Assembly (NCBI GenBank): GCA_900230115.1
Contig: LT907983.1
Location: 4,134,774 to 4,198,773 of the forward strand
Direction: 5' to 3'
Length of the DNA: 64,000 bases
DNA from: Spirosomataceae bacterium TFI 002
Lineage (GTDB): Bacteria; Bacteroidota; Bacteroidia; Cytophagales; Spirosomataceae
In this document: in pieces, positions 35,253 to 44,074 of the stretch
Numbering within the stretch: position 1 is the first letter of the stretch
Layout: every line of letters begins with the position of its first letter
Program-made: the position numbers and the translations under genes
The notes under the pieces: generated by a model
Seen by the model: the letters and a program-made list of their open reading frames with translations, nothing else
Told to the model about the DNA's origin: nothing
Databases searched by the model: none

Positions 35253-36185
35253 TCAACCCAAAACCCTAGGTCCGTTTTGGTTCACTTTAGAGACAAAATG
35301 GTTGGTGTTGATATCTATTGCGTTAAAAGCTTCGCACATGGCTTGAGCAGTTTTGTCTGCTTGGGCCTGCCCTTCGGAGAATGCAAAAATTGATGGTCCA
35401 GCTCCTGAAATACTACATCCTAAAGCTCCTGACGCAATAGCTGCCGCTTTTACTTCGGCAAAGCCTGGTATGAGAATAGACCTTTTTGGTTCAATGAGGT
35501 AATCAGTCATAGACCTGCCTATGAGTGCATAATTGGAGGTTGTTAGTCCGGCGATCATGCCAGCTACATTTCCCATTTGTGCAATTGCTTTTCCAAATTC
35601 CACTTCTTGACGAAGAATGAATCTCGCATCCTTGGTATTTACTTCCACATCTGGGTGAACAATGCTTACCCAGAGGTTGTCTGGAGTAGAGATTTTGACA
35701 ACATCCAGCGGATCGTAGCTTCGGATCAAAACAAAGCCACCGAGTAGGGCAGGAGCAACGTTGTCGGCATGAGCACTACCACATGCAATACGTTCACCTT
35801 CCATAGAAAAAGGTAGAAGTTTCTCTGTTTCTAAAGGTTTTCCCAGTAATTCATTGGCGGCAAAAACTCCAGCAACAGCACTGGCAGAAGAACTGCCTAA
35901 TCCACTGCCTAAAGGCATTTTTTTGTGTAATTTAATATCAAAACCTTGCTGAGAGCCAATTTTTTCTAAAAACTTGATGACAGGAACACTGACTGTATTT
36001 TGAAATGGATCAAGTGTTAATTTCCCTTCGTCTCCCGTGATTTTTGTAATGACAATTTTGGAGTCATTTCTTTTACTAACAATTACCTCGTCGCCGGGTG
36101 AATCCACAGCAAGGCCGAAGATGTCAAAACCACAAGCCACGTTTGCAACTGTTGCAGGGGCGAATATGTGAATGCTATCGCTCAT
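35253..36185 (-). CDS. thrB: Homoserine kinase
   Basis: A 310-residue GHMP kinase that phosphorylates homoserine in threonine synthesis. It begins IHIFAPATVANVACGFDIFG, a ThrB hallmark, with the ATP-binding loop PLGSGLGSSSASAVAG and a C-terminal GHMP segment SGAGPSIFAFS. Its ATG overlaps the thrA stop by one base, so it is translationally coupled. Threonine synthase (thrC), which often follows in this operon, is absent; instead the GIY-YIG remnant and mscS lie downstream. Confidence 0.96.
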   Translation of the reverse strand: MSDSIHIFAPATVANVACGFDIFGLAVDSPGDEVIVSKRNDSKIVITKITGDEGKLTLDPFQNTVSVPVIKFLEKIGSQQGFDIKLHKKMPLGSGLGSSSASAVAGVFAANELLGKPLETEKLLPFSMEGERIACGSAHADNVAPALLGGFVLIRSYDPLDVVKISTPDNLWVSIVHPDVEVNTKDARFILRQEVEFGKAIAQMGNVAGMIAGLTTSNYALIGRSMTDYLIEPKRSILIPGFAEVKAAAIASGALGCSISGAGPSIFAFSEGQAQADKTAQAMCEAFNAIDINTNHFVSKVNQNGPRVLG

Positions 36186-38647
36186 TAATTCAACAAACTA
36201 CTCAAGCTTATGATATCTGCAAATACACCCATTGCTGTTACTTCAGCACCTGCACCTGGGCCTTTCACTACTAGTGGGTTGTGCTTGTAACGCTCTGTGG
36301 TAAACGCAATGATATTTTCGCTACCTGCTAGGTTGTAGAAAGGATGGTTTTTATCAACGGTTCTAAGACCTAGTTTCGCTTCACCGTTTTCAAGCGTAGC
36401 AATAAACCTTAGTTTTTTGTCCAAAGCATCGGCTTCTAATAACAATTTTTCAAAACGGTCATTGTCCTTGTCAAGCTCCGTATAGAAATCTTCTACTGAA
36501 GCAGCTTTTGTACAAGCTTCATTTAATAGAGGTTCTATGGTAACGTCTTCTGGTTCAAGCTCTAAGCCTATTTCTCGTGCAAGAATCAATATCTTTCTTG
36601 CTACGTCCATTCCACTTAGATCTTCTCTTGGATCTGGTTCCGTAAAGCCTTGCTCTTTTGCTTCTTTCACGATTTGTAAGAAACTTTTACCCATCTGGAA
36701 ATTATTGAAAATATAGGCTAAGGTACCCGAAAGTACAGCTTCTATTTTATGTATTTCGTCTCCAGCTTCAATCAAACCTTGTAGGGTGTTGATGATTGGT
36801 AAACCTGCACCTACGTTAGTTTCGTAAAGGAATTTTACGTTTCGTGCTTTGGCAATATCTTGTAGCTTTTTGTAATCCTTGTATGGGCCTGAGTTTGCAA
36901 CTTTATTAGGCGTAACAATAGAAACACTGGCATCCATCAATGGATAGTAGAACTGCACCATGTTCTTGTCCGCAGTATTGTCAATGAAAATACTGTATGG
37001 CAAGTTTAAGGTTTGTATATCTCCTACAAACTCAGCAAGATTGGTTTTTTCTCCTCTTTCTTTGAGTTCTTCTTTCCATTTCGATATATCAATACCCTCA
37101 GCATCAATAAGCATTTGACGCGTATTACTTAGTCCAATTAGCTTAAGGTTGAGGTTTTTGTTTTTCTTCAAATATGCCTTCTGCTGGTGAATTTGTCTCA
37201 AAAGTGTTTTTCCAATAAGACCAGTAGGTCCAACCATGAAAAGGTTGAGCGTAACTCCATCCACATTAAAGAATCGCTCGTGAATTGCATTGAGGGCTTT
37301 TGAAATGTTCTTTTTCTCAATGACCACAGATATATTTAGCTCCGAAGAACCTTGGGCAACAGCTATAACGTTTACACCGTTTTGGCCTAATACGCCGAAT
37401 AGTTTTCCAGAAGTACCAGAGCTGGCTTTCATGCCTTCACCTACAATAGCGATGACAGATAAATGCTCTTGAATATTTATAGATTCAATGTCAGAATGTG
37501 ACATTTCTACGGCAAACTCTTCTTCAAGCAAAGACTTTACTTCTTTGGCGTCTTTCGGGCTAATAGCAAAACAAATGCTATGCTCCGATGAAGCCTGAGA
37601 AATAAGGATTACTGATATTTTATTTGCAGCTAACACACTGAATAAGCGAGCCGAAACACCAGCTACACCTATCATCCCATTTCCTTGCACATTAACCAAT
37701 GCGATATCATCGATACTCGATATGCCAGTAATTGAATATGCTTTTTTCGGAGATTCTCTCGAAATCAAAGTTCCTTCGTGGTCGGCCTCAAAAGTATTGA
37801 GAACTTTCACAGGAATGTTTTTCTGAAAAGCGGGGGTGAGGCTAGGCGGATAAATAACCTTTGCTCCAAAATGCGAAAGCTCCATAGCTTCAGCATAAGA
37901 TATCTTAGGAATTGTGAATGCGTTTTTCACTTTTCTAGGATCGGCAGTCATCATTCCGTTTACATCCGTCCATATTTCTATAGTACTGGCGGTCAATGCT
38001 GCTCCAAAAATAGAAGCTGTATAGTCTGATCCACCTCTACCAAGTGTAGTGGTAACTCCATCAATATTTCTAGCTATAAAACCAGTTATACAAGTTACCT
38101 GAGCCTTGTTTTCTTTGAAATAGTTGGTAATGTTATCATTCGTAGTGCTGAAGTTAACATTTGCATTTCCAAAATTGGAATCGCTTACAATAACTTCTCT
38201 GGTATCAAGCATTTGGGCTGTTAAGCCTTTTTCTTTGATCGCCGCAGTGATGATGGTCGTACTTAATCTTTCACCAAAACTTACAAGTAAATCTAGCGTG
38301 CGAGGCGAAATCTCTTGAATAAGCTCTATTCCTCTAAGCAAGTCTTCGATTTTGTTGAAAAGACCTTTTACTTGAGCGATTAAGCTACTTTGTTGTTTGA
38401 CTGGGATAAGGCCACGAATGGCATTGAAGTGTCTTTCTTCTACAGAGTGCAAGTGATCTTGGTATTCAATATCAGCGTTACTCGCCATATTGCCAATTTC
38501 AATAAGCCTATTGGTTACACCACCAAAGGCAGAATATACCACAGCAACTTCCTCGTCTTCTTTTACTCGAGATTTTATAACCTCGATCACCTGATTTATG
38601 CTATCGACAGTACCTACGGATGTACCACCAAATTTTAGAACCCTCAT
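36185..38647 (-). CDS. thrA: Bifunctional aspartokinase/homoserine dehydrogenase
   Basis: An 820-residue fusion catalysing the first and third steps of threonine and methionine synthesis. The aspartokinase part starts MRVLKFGGTSVGTVDS and includes TTLGRGGSDYTASIFGAAL. Two ACT domains follow (about residues 310-460: VNVQGNGMIGVAGVSARLF and IVGEGMKASSGTSGKLF), the site of threonine feedback. The homoserine dehydrogenase part has its NAD(P) loop near FMVGPTGLIGKTLL and DPREDLSGMDVARKILIL. The length is normal. It is first in a thrA-thrB unit; a small hairpin (38708-38724) precedes it, but no leader peptide was recognised. Confidence 0.97.
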   Translation of the reverse strand: MRVLKFGGTSVGTVDSINQVIEVIKSRVKEDEEVAVVYSAFGGVTNRLIEIGNMASNADIEYQDHLHSVEERHFNAIRGLIPVKQQSSLIAQVKGLFNKIEDLLRGIELIQEISPRTLDLLVSFGERLSTTIITAAIKEKGLTAQMLDTREVIVSDSNFGNANVNFSTTNDNITNYFKENKAQVTCITGFIARNIDGVTTTLGRGGSDYTASIFGAALTASTIEIWTDVNGMMTADPRKVKNAFTIPKISYAEAMELSHFGAKVIYPPSLTPAFQKNIPVKVLNTFEADHEGTLISRESPKKAYSITGISSIDDIALVNVQGNGMIGVAGVSARLFSVLAANKISVILISQASSEHSICFAISPKDAKEVKSLLEEEFAVEMSHSDIESINIQEHLSVIAIVGEGMKASSGTSGKLFGVLGQNGVNVIAVAQGSSELNISVVIEKKNISKALNAIHERFFNVDGVTLNLFMVGPTGLIGKTLLRQIHQQKAYLKKNKNLNLKLIGLSNTRQMLIDAEGIDISKWKEELKERGEKTNLAEFVGDIQTLNLPYSIFIDNTADKNMVQFYYPLMDASVSIVTPNKVANSGPYKDYKKLQDIAKARNVKFLYETNVGAGLPIINTLQGLIEAGDEIHKIEAVLSGTLAYIFNNFQMGKSFLQIVKEAKEQGFTEPDPREDLSGMDVARKILILAREIGLELEPEDVTIEPLLNEACTKAASVEDFYTELDKDNDRFEKLLLEADALDKKLRFIATLENGEAKLGLRTVDKNHPFYNLAGSENIIAFTTERYKHNPLVVKGPGAGAEVTAMGVFADIISLSSLLN

Positions 38648-38877
38648 TCAATAGTTTTATTAGTGTAAGCAGGCTCAAAACCATGCCAAAATTTCTTAAT
38701 TATATGCAAAAGGCAAGCCTTTTTGGATGAAGTGGTGCAAAGATAGTAAAATATCGAGCCTAGCAATGTGAAAGTGAGTACGATAGGAGAGAAATTCTAT
38801 GAGTTTTTTTTGCCAAAGATTTTGGAAATGATTTAAATAATTAGAACTTTATCTAAATAACAAAACGTGCTAAAACT

Positions 38878-39171
38878 ATGGATGCTATTTTTAAAGCCCT
38901 AAATGACCCCACCCGACGCGAAATCCTTTTGATGTTGAAGGATAAAGACCTCAATGCTGGTAAAATTGCTGCTCAGTTCAATATGAGTAAGCCTAGTATC
39001 TCACATCACTTGGATTTATTGAAACAAGCTGAACTTGTTAGTTTCGAAAAAGCAGGACAATTCATCAATTATAGTCTGAATGCCAAAAAGCTAGAAGAGA
39101 TTTTCGCGTGGTTTGTTCAGTTTAAGCCGGATGAAGCAGTGCATTTACAGAAACCTAAGATTAGGTTGTGA
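38878..39171 (+). CDS. ArsR-family winged-helix regulator
   Basis: A 97-residue repressor-type protein with the ArsR fold: IFKALNDPTRREILLMLKDKD, the recognition helix region MSKPSISHHLDLLKQAELV, and the wing FEKAGQFINYSLNAKK. No metal-binding Cys motif (ELCVCDL) is present, so it is not a classical arsenic sensor. It resembles SdpR-type autorepressors by form. It is divergent from thrA. The target and signal are unknown. Confidence 0.9.
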   Translation: MDAIFKALNDPTRREILLMLKDKDLNAGKIAAQFNMSKPSISHHLDLLKQAELVSFEKAGQFINYSLNAKKLEEIFAWFVQFKPDEAVHLQKPKIRL

Positions 39172-39264
39172 GTACAAAACAAAAATTTTCGATCGTAAGT
39201 TTAACCGGTGGTTACTAAGATAAAGAGAAGGAAAAAATTTAAAAATTTCTAAACAAATGAGACT

Positions 39265-39375
39265 TTGAGTAATATTTTTTCATCAATCAAACAGGTTAAA
39301 ATAATTGACTTCTTTTATGAAATCGTTATTATAATCATTGGTGTACTATTGGCTTTCTATTTCTTGGAATTTTGA
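39265..39375 (+). CDS. Possible 36-residue membrane microprotein or remnant
   Basis: A short TTG-initiated frame with sequence KIIDFFYEIVIIIIGVLLAF near its C-terminus, a convincing single membrane helix preceded by a polar stretch. The pattern resembles the N-terminus of small Bacteroidota membrane proteins that continue after the helix, so this may be the leftover of a truncated gene rather than a complete microprotein. It lies between the ArsR gene and the next membrane protein gene. Confidence 0.3.
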   Translation: MSNIFSSIKQVKIIDFFYEIVIIIIGVLLAFYFLEF

Positions 39376-39417
39376 GAAATTTCAAATGAAAACTTTCCTT
39401 ATTCAATATCGAAGAAT

Positions 39418-39948
39418 ATGAAAAAAGTCTTATTTGTTATTTCTTTAGCCGGTTGGTCTCTATCAGTCATAATTGTATTAGCTACATTTTTTGACATAAA
39501 CTTGGAGGAAAAGGTTCAGTATATTTTTTTTCATGTCTTTGGAGGTTTTATTCTTTCTTTTTTTTCCTTATTTTTTGTTAAACATAGTTTTAGGTATTTA
39601 GAATGGGAATATGATAATGATTACTGCTCTTTACCAAATAGGATTTCCATAACACCTTTCATTAAAGGTTTGTCAAATTGGATTTATGTATTGATTGGAT
39701 TTAGCTTTTTTGCAGCATTTGTTTTTATTCTTCACCATGGGAGTGTAGATGGGATGTCAGAAGTAATTGATGGTAAGTACTTCATGACCAATGCAAGGGG
39801 TATAGTTAGAGAAATAGATGAGAATGAATATCATAAAAATATGATGATTGAAATTAGAATCCTTTGTGGTTTTGGTATGATGATTTATTGGACTCCAATT
39901 TTAATTTTTAAAAAATTAATTAAGTGGGAAATTGATGACATAGGCTGA
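39418..39948 (+). CDS. Hypothetical membrane protein
   Basis: A 176-residue protein with four predicted membrane helices: near residues 4-24 (VLFVISLAGWSLSVIIVLAT), 34-55 (YIFFHVFGGFILSFFSLFF), 88-107 (WIYVLIGFSFFAAFVFILHH) and 148-167 (ILCGFGMMIYWTPILIFKKL). Polar connecting segments include LEWEYDNDYCSLPNR and the EVIDGKYFMTNARGIVREID loop. No named family is recognised. It is flanked by the ArsR-type gene and a tract of gene remnants; base composition is as AT-rich as its surroundings. Confidence 0.6.
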   Translation: MKKVLFVISLAGWSLSVIIVLATFFDINLEEKVQYIFFHVFGGFILSFFSLFFVKHSFRYLEWEYDNDYCSLPNRISITPFIKGLSNWIYVLIGFSFFAAFVFILHHGSVDGMSEVIDGKYFMTNARGIVREIDENEYHKNMMIEIRILCGFGMMIYWTPILIFKKLIKWEIDDIG

Positions 39949-39989
39949 ATCAAATCATTCTTTTTTTAGAATATGAGCTTTAGGCTAAA

Positions 39990-40088
39990 TCAAGCTTTCA
40001 ATTTGATGTTGTCATCGAAAAATGATGTGCTTTTTATGGAGTCCTATTTGGTTAGGCTTTGAACTAATTCTACTGCCATTTTTTCTCC
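39990..40088 (-). other. Possible coding remnant, broken by a stop
   Basis: A minus-strand frame reads GEKMAVELVQSLTK, a TAG stop, then DSIKSTSFFDDNIKLKA and a stop. The composition is protein-like across the internal stop, and it lies just downstream of the aminotransferase remnant in the same reading direction. I cannot name the parent family. It may be random. Confidence 0.25.
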
Positions 40089-40116
40089 TCAACATTAAAT
40101 AATCCCTTTATAAGTT

Positions 40117-40212
40117 TCAAAAAACCTCATCAATCTCACATTTCGAATTATAAACATGTGTCGCAATCCTAATGGTATCTAAGTTGCCTTCTGGCAATGG
40201 ACAAATTCTAAA
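40117..40212 (-). pseudogene. Remnant 3' end of a class V aminotransferase-fold gene
   Basis: Decoded on the minus strand, this gives FRICPLPEGNLDTIRIATHV followed by YNSKCEIDEVF and a stop. The intact protein at 42701-43930 ends FRIRQLPESNLDAIRISTHI then YNSKEEIDSFLKVVERHV. The match covers about 30 codons and stops abruptly upstream of the FRI residues, where the frame becomes unrelated. This is a degraded C-terminal fragment of a paralog or diverged donor copy, separated from the intact gene by the GH106-like gene. Confidence 0.85.
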
Positions 40213-40358
40213 AAAAAGAACGTAAACGCCTAAAACAATACAATACCATCATTTTATACCTATAAAATAGCTCATATTAATGTCTGAAACTTTAGATTAA
40301 TAAATATTTCGGACATTCGAACACAGTCCTTTCTGGTTTCAATATTACCATTAATCAC

Positions 40359-42614
40359 ATGAATTTTAAGCCCTTTGTTACACTCGCTTTAGCGAGCTCT
40401 CTTTTTTTATCACTTTTCTCTTGTCAAAAGCAGCTTGCCAAAGAGTTCATCAATCCGCCGAATAAGTACAAGCCAATGCCTTTTTGGCATATCAATGGAG
40501 AGTTGACCAAAGCTGGAATTCGTGAACAAATGGAAGATGCGAAAGCGGCAGGTTTTACAGGTGTAAGCCTCTTGCCTTTGGCAGCAAAAAGCGATACCAA
40601 GCCAGGTACTAGCCCTCAATTTCTTTCTGAAGCCTATTTTGAGCGTTACCAAGACATGATTGATATTGCCAATAAAATTGACATGGAAATCATTCTGTAT
40701 GACGATAATGATTTTCCTAGTGGCATGGCAGGAGGTAAAATGGAGGAGAAGTATCCCGATCACACCATGAAACGCTTGGATAAGATTGAACATGACATGC
40801 AAGGTCCTACTATTTTTAGAGATAGCATTGTTGGTATCAAGCTCATGGCTGCCGTCGCAATCAATCAAGAAACCAATGAACGAATAGAAATAAGCAAGTT
40901 TGTTAGCAACAAAGTAATAGAATGGGAGGTGCCAAAAGGTAATTGGAAGGTTTTACTTTTCCCTTTAATGAAAGACAGTTTCCACAAAAAATATTTGTGT
41001 ATGGACTTCATGGACACCACAGCAGTGCGGTACATGATCAATGAAACTTATGATAAATACAAAGAACGCTTTGGTAAGTATTTTGGCAATACAATTAAAA
41101 CCACTTTTTTTGATGATGTTGGCTTTTGGAGGCATCCACGAAATTGGACAGCTGCTTTTAATCAAAAGTTTGAAGAATTGAATGGTTACGACCCAAGGCC
41201 TTATTATCCAGCATTGTGGGATGATATTGGCGAGGAGACTGAGGCTGTGAGAAATGCTTTTTTTAATACAAGAGCAGAATTACTCGCCGAGGGCTTTCCA
41301 AAGTTGGTAGGGCAGTGGAACGAAGCAAATGGACTCAACAGCACAGGACACCCACCAGGGAATTATGACCCAACACCCATTGATATGAATGCCGATATTT
41401 TCAAGTTTTATCGGTATACACAAATTCCATTAACTGATGCCATCATTGCGTACCAGTTTGGCCAAAATGGACATAAACTCATTAGTTCTGCTGCGGATTA
41501 TTATGACAGACCTTTGGTATCAACAGAGATTTACGGTGCTTACAAGGAGAACACTTTCGATTCCTTGATGCTTTACCGAGCCATGATGGATGTTTTTGCA
41601 CGTGGGGTAAATATGGTCATCCCCCACGGAATGTGGTACGACCCTGAGAAAGTATATATTTCACCTTTGGTATCTCCATACAGTGAAAAACTCGCTCCAG
41701 CTCTGCCAGCATATTCTGAATTTGTTGGTCGAGCAAGTAAAATGCTCAGAGGTGGAAGACGAGTAAGTGAAATAGGAGTGATGTATCCATTTGAAGGATT
41801 GGCAGGTTTCTTTCGTTTTGACAATCCTGACAATATCCGCCAAGGATTTTATGTAGCACCTGAGACTGATTATCAAACAGTGAGCGGATGGCTTAGCAAT
41901 GATATTCGCCGTGACTTTACTTTCATTCATCCTGAGTTATTTCTGGATTTAAAATATAGCATTGCAGAAGGCGAAATACAACTCAATAATGAGGAGAATT
42001 TCCAGAGCTACAACACACTTGTTTTGACAGGAAGTAAGGTGATTTCAGTTCCTACACTTGCAAAACTGAAGCAGTTTTACGACCGAGGTGGCAAAATTAT
42101 AGCTACTAGCATGCTGCCTTATAAATCCGCAACTAGGGGAGATGACACAAAAGTGGTGGCTTTGGTGAAGGCTATTTTCGGCATTGATCCTTCGGTGCAA
42201 AACGACAGTGATGAAATAGTGGAAGCCAATAATCAATTGGGAGGAAAAGCTGTATTCATCCGAAAAGCAAGTGCATCCAAGCTAAATGAAATGCTTGATA
42301 AGCTTAGTCCTCCAGCTGATGTCGTTTTTAGTGAAAATATTGTTCTAAAAACAGACATGGGCAAATTCAACTATATCCATAAAGTGAATGAGGGAAAGCA
42401 CATATACTTTTTCACCAATTCAAGTGATGAAGAGATTAGTACGGATGTTCTATTGAGAGGAAAATTAAAACCTCAGCAATGGAATCCACATAATGGACAT
42501 ATTTTAGAAAAAATCAGCTACGAGCATATTATTGTTAAAGATGAAACTTATACTAAAGTAGGTATGGAATTAGCTCCTGTAAAGTCTGTTTTTTTTGTGG
42601 CGGATGAGGATTGA
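40359..42614 (+). CDS. GH106-like alpha-L-rhamnosidase family lipoprotein
   Basis: A 751-residue exported protein with a lipobox (LFLSLFSC). It begins KPMPFWHINGELTKAGIREQMEDAKAAGFTG, the entry pattern of GH106-type rhamnosidases, and contains IKTTFFDDVGFW and a core rich in aromatic residues (STEIYGAY, NMVIPHGMWYD) around a (beta/alpha)8 barrel. GH106 proteins are usually longer, with C-terminal jelly-roll domains; these are missing or reduced here, so enzymatic activity and substrate are uncertain. The neighbouring GH28 and esterase suggest rhamnogalacturonan. It lies between an aminotransferase remnant and the intact aminotransferase gene, in the opposite orientation. Confidence 0.8.
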   Translation: MNFKPFVTLALASSLFLSLFSCQKQLAKEFINPPNKYKPMPFWHINGELTKAGIREQMEDAKAAGFTGVSLLPLAAKSDTKPGTSPQFLSEAYFERYQDMIDIANKIDMEIILYDDNDFPSGMAGGKMEEKYPDHTMKRLDKIEHDMQGPTIFRDSIVGIKLMAAVAINQETNERIEISKFVSNKVIEWEVPKGNWKVLLFPLMKDSFHKKYLCMDFMDTTAVRYMINETYDKYKERFGKYFGNTIKTTFFDDVGFWRHPRNWTAAFNQKFEELNGYDPRPYYPALWDDIGEETEAVRNAFFNTRAELLAEGFPKLVGQWNEANGLNSTGHPPGNYDPTPIDMNADIFKFYRYTQIPLTDAIIAYQFGQNGHKLISSAADYYDRPLVSTEIYGAYKENTFDSLMLYRAMMDVFARGVNMVIPHGMWYDPEKVYISPLVSPYSEKLAPALPAYSEFVGRASKMLRGGRRVSEIGVMYPFEGLAGFFRFDNPDNIRQGFYVAPETDYQTVSGWLSNDIRRDFTFIHPELFLDLKYSIAEGEIQLNNEENFQSYNTLVLTGSKVISVPTLAKLKQFYDRGGKIIATSMLPYKSATRGDDTKVVALVKAIFGIDPSVQNDSDEIVEANNQLGGKAVFIRKASASKLNEMLDKLSPPADVVFSENIVLKTDMGKFNYIHKVNEGKHIYFFTNSSDEEISTDVLLRGKLKPQQWNPHNGHILEKISYEHIIVKDETYTKVGMELAPVKSVFFVADED

Positions 42615-42700
42615 TTGTCGGACCAAAGTCAGATATGGTCACTTTAACAATTTGCGTTTTCTGAGGCTAGTGATATGATCTTGTTGGACATTGGTTGTAA

Positions 42701-43930
42701 TTAAACGTGTCGCTCCACAACCTTCAAAAAAGAATCAATTTCCTCTTTAGAGTTATAAATATGCGTCGAAATCCTAATGGCGTCCAAGTTGCTTTCGGGT
42801 AACTGGCGGATTCGGAAGCCTTCTTTGGATACTGCTTGTGCGAATTCTTGGTAATCTTTGTTCTTAGGTTTGAAAGTAACCATACAAATTCTGGATGCTT
42901 CTTCTGTTGGGCTTAAGATATCCAATCGACTTTTCATTGCAGATAAGCCTTTGAATAGGTAGTTATTTAATTCTCTAACTCTATTTTCTATTTTTTGCTT
43001 TCCAATATTTATTTGAAACTCAGCAGACGCTGCCGCTCCTTCGTACATTGGTTTGCTTTGCGATCCATAATCGAAACGATGTGCGGTAGGGTTATAACCT
43101 TTTATCAAAGGTGGGTTTGAATACATGTCCCATCCAGTGTCGGAATAGGCTCCTACTTGGATGGCTTGTAGCTTGTCCAGTATTTCTTCTCGTAGGTATA
43201 AAAAACCTGTCCCATTTGGCCCTAGCATCCATTTGTGGCAAGAGGTGGCGTAAAAATCGCAGCCTAAATCGTGCAAGTCTAAATCAAATGTGCCAGAACC
43301 GTGTGCACCGTCGATAGCGGTAAAGATGTCTTTCTTTCGGGCAAATTCAGCAATTTCTTTGATAGGAAAAACCAAACCAGTAGTACAGGTAATATGTGGA
43401 ATGGCTATAGCTTTGGTACGCCTTGTTGTTAGTTTTTTGATCAAGTCAAGGTTCTCAGCTTGAGTAGCTTTAGGTTCAAAAGGAATGAGCTTAATACCAT
43501 CTAGCTTTGCCCTATTGAGCCATGGAAGAGCATTTCCCACATGTTCATGCAAACTGATAATTACTTCGTCTCCTTTTTTTAATGGCAAACCCCAGCATAC
43601 AATATTAATTCCCTCGGTGGTGTTGTGAGTAAGCGATATTTCTTCAGTTTTTGCACCTACAAACTTTGCTAAAACTTCTCTCGCATGAGTTGTATGGCCA
43701 TATTCTCCACTTGTATTGGTTGCTTTAAATGATTGTTGAATAGTATCTAAAACCACTTGAGGTGATGGGCCAAAAGTACCATTATTGAGATAAACACGCT
43801 TATCTGTCAGTGGGAATTGCTTTCGTATTCCTTGCCAATAGCCACTTTCCTTTTTTTGTCCAAAAGTAATATTTGAGATAAGAGTTGAACTTGCAACTGT
43901 TCCTAAAAATGATCTACGTGTTTGTTTCAT
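42701..43930 (-). CDS. Class V aminotransferase-fold PLP enzyme with Tat signal
   Basis: A 409-residue PLP enzyme, start set at ATG 43930. The N-terminus is a twin-arginine signal, KQTRRSFLGTVASSTLISN, so it is exported folded to the periplasm. PLP motifs are VYLNNGTFGPSP, SLTHNTTEGINIV, AIDGAHGSGTFDLDL and ATSCHKWMLGPNGTGFLYL, with the Schiff-base Lys. It resembles isopenicillin-N-epimerase and cysteine desulfurase-like members of the class. The substrate is unknown. It is convergent with the GH106-like gene and divergent from the M28 peptidase. A diverged remnant of its 3' end lies at 40117-40212. Confidence 0.88.
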   Translation of the reverse strand: MKQTRRSFLGTVASSTLISNITFGQKKESGYWQGIRKQFPLTDKRVYLNNGTFGPSPQVVLDTIQQSFKATNTSGEYGHTTHAREVLAKFVGAKTEEISLTHNTTEGINIVCWGLPLKKGDEVIISLHEHVGNALPWLNRAKLDGIKLIPFEPKATQAENLDLIKKLTTRRTKAIAIPHITCTTGLVFPIKEIAEFARKKDIFTAIDGAHGSGTFDLDLHDLGCDFYATSCHKWMLGPNGTGFLYLREEILDKLQAIQVGAYSDTGWDMYSNPPLIKGYNPTAHRFDYGSQSKPMYEGAAASAEFQINIGKQKIENRVRELNNYLFKGLSAMKSRLDILSPTEEASRICMVTFKPKNKDYQEFAQAVSKEGFRIRQLPESNLDAIRISTHIYNSKEEIDSFLKVVERHV

Positions 43931-44074
43931 TACTTCTAAGTAGGAGAAACATTTGCAAAAAAACGATTGAATTGCAGTGAAGTTTTTCAAAAAGTGGTGT
44001 GAAAATAACTAATGTGTAATTCTAGCTTCTAAAAATATAATTCTTTTTAACTTGTGCTTAAATTAACCCTTCTA

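Noticed and set aside
38648..38877. Possible threonine attenuator upstream of thrA
   Set aside because: A small hairpin exists at 38708-38724, but no Thr/Ile-rich leader peptide or alternative hairpin was found, and leader attenuation is not expected in Bacteroidota thr operons.
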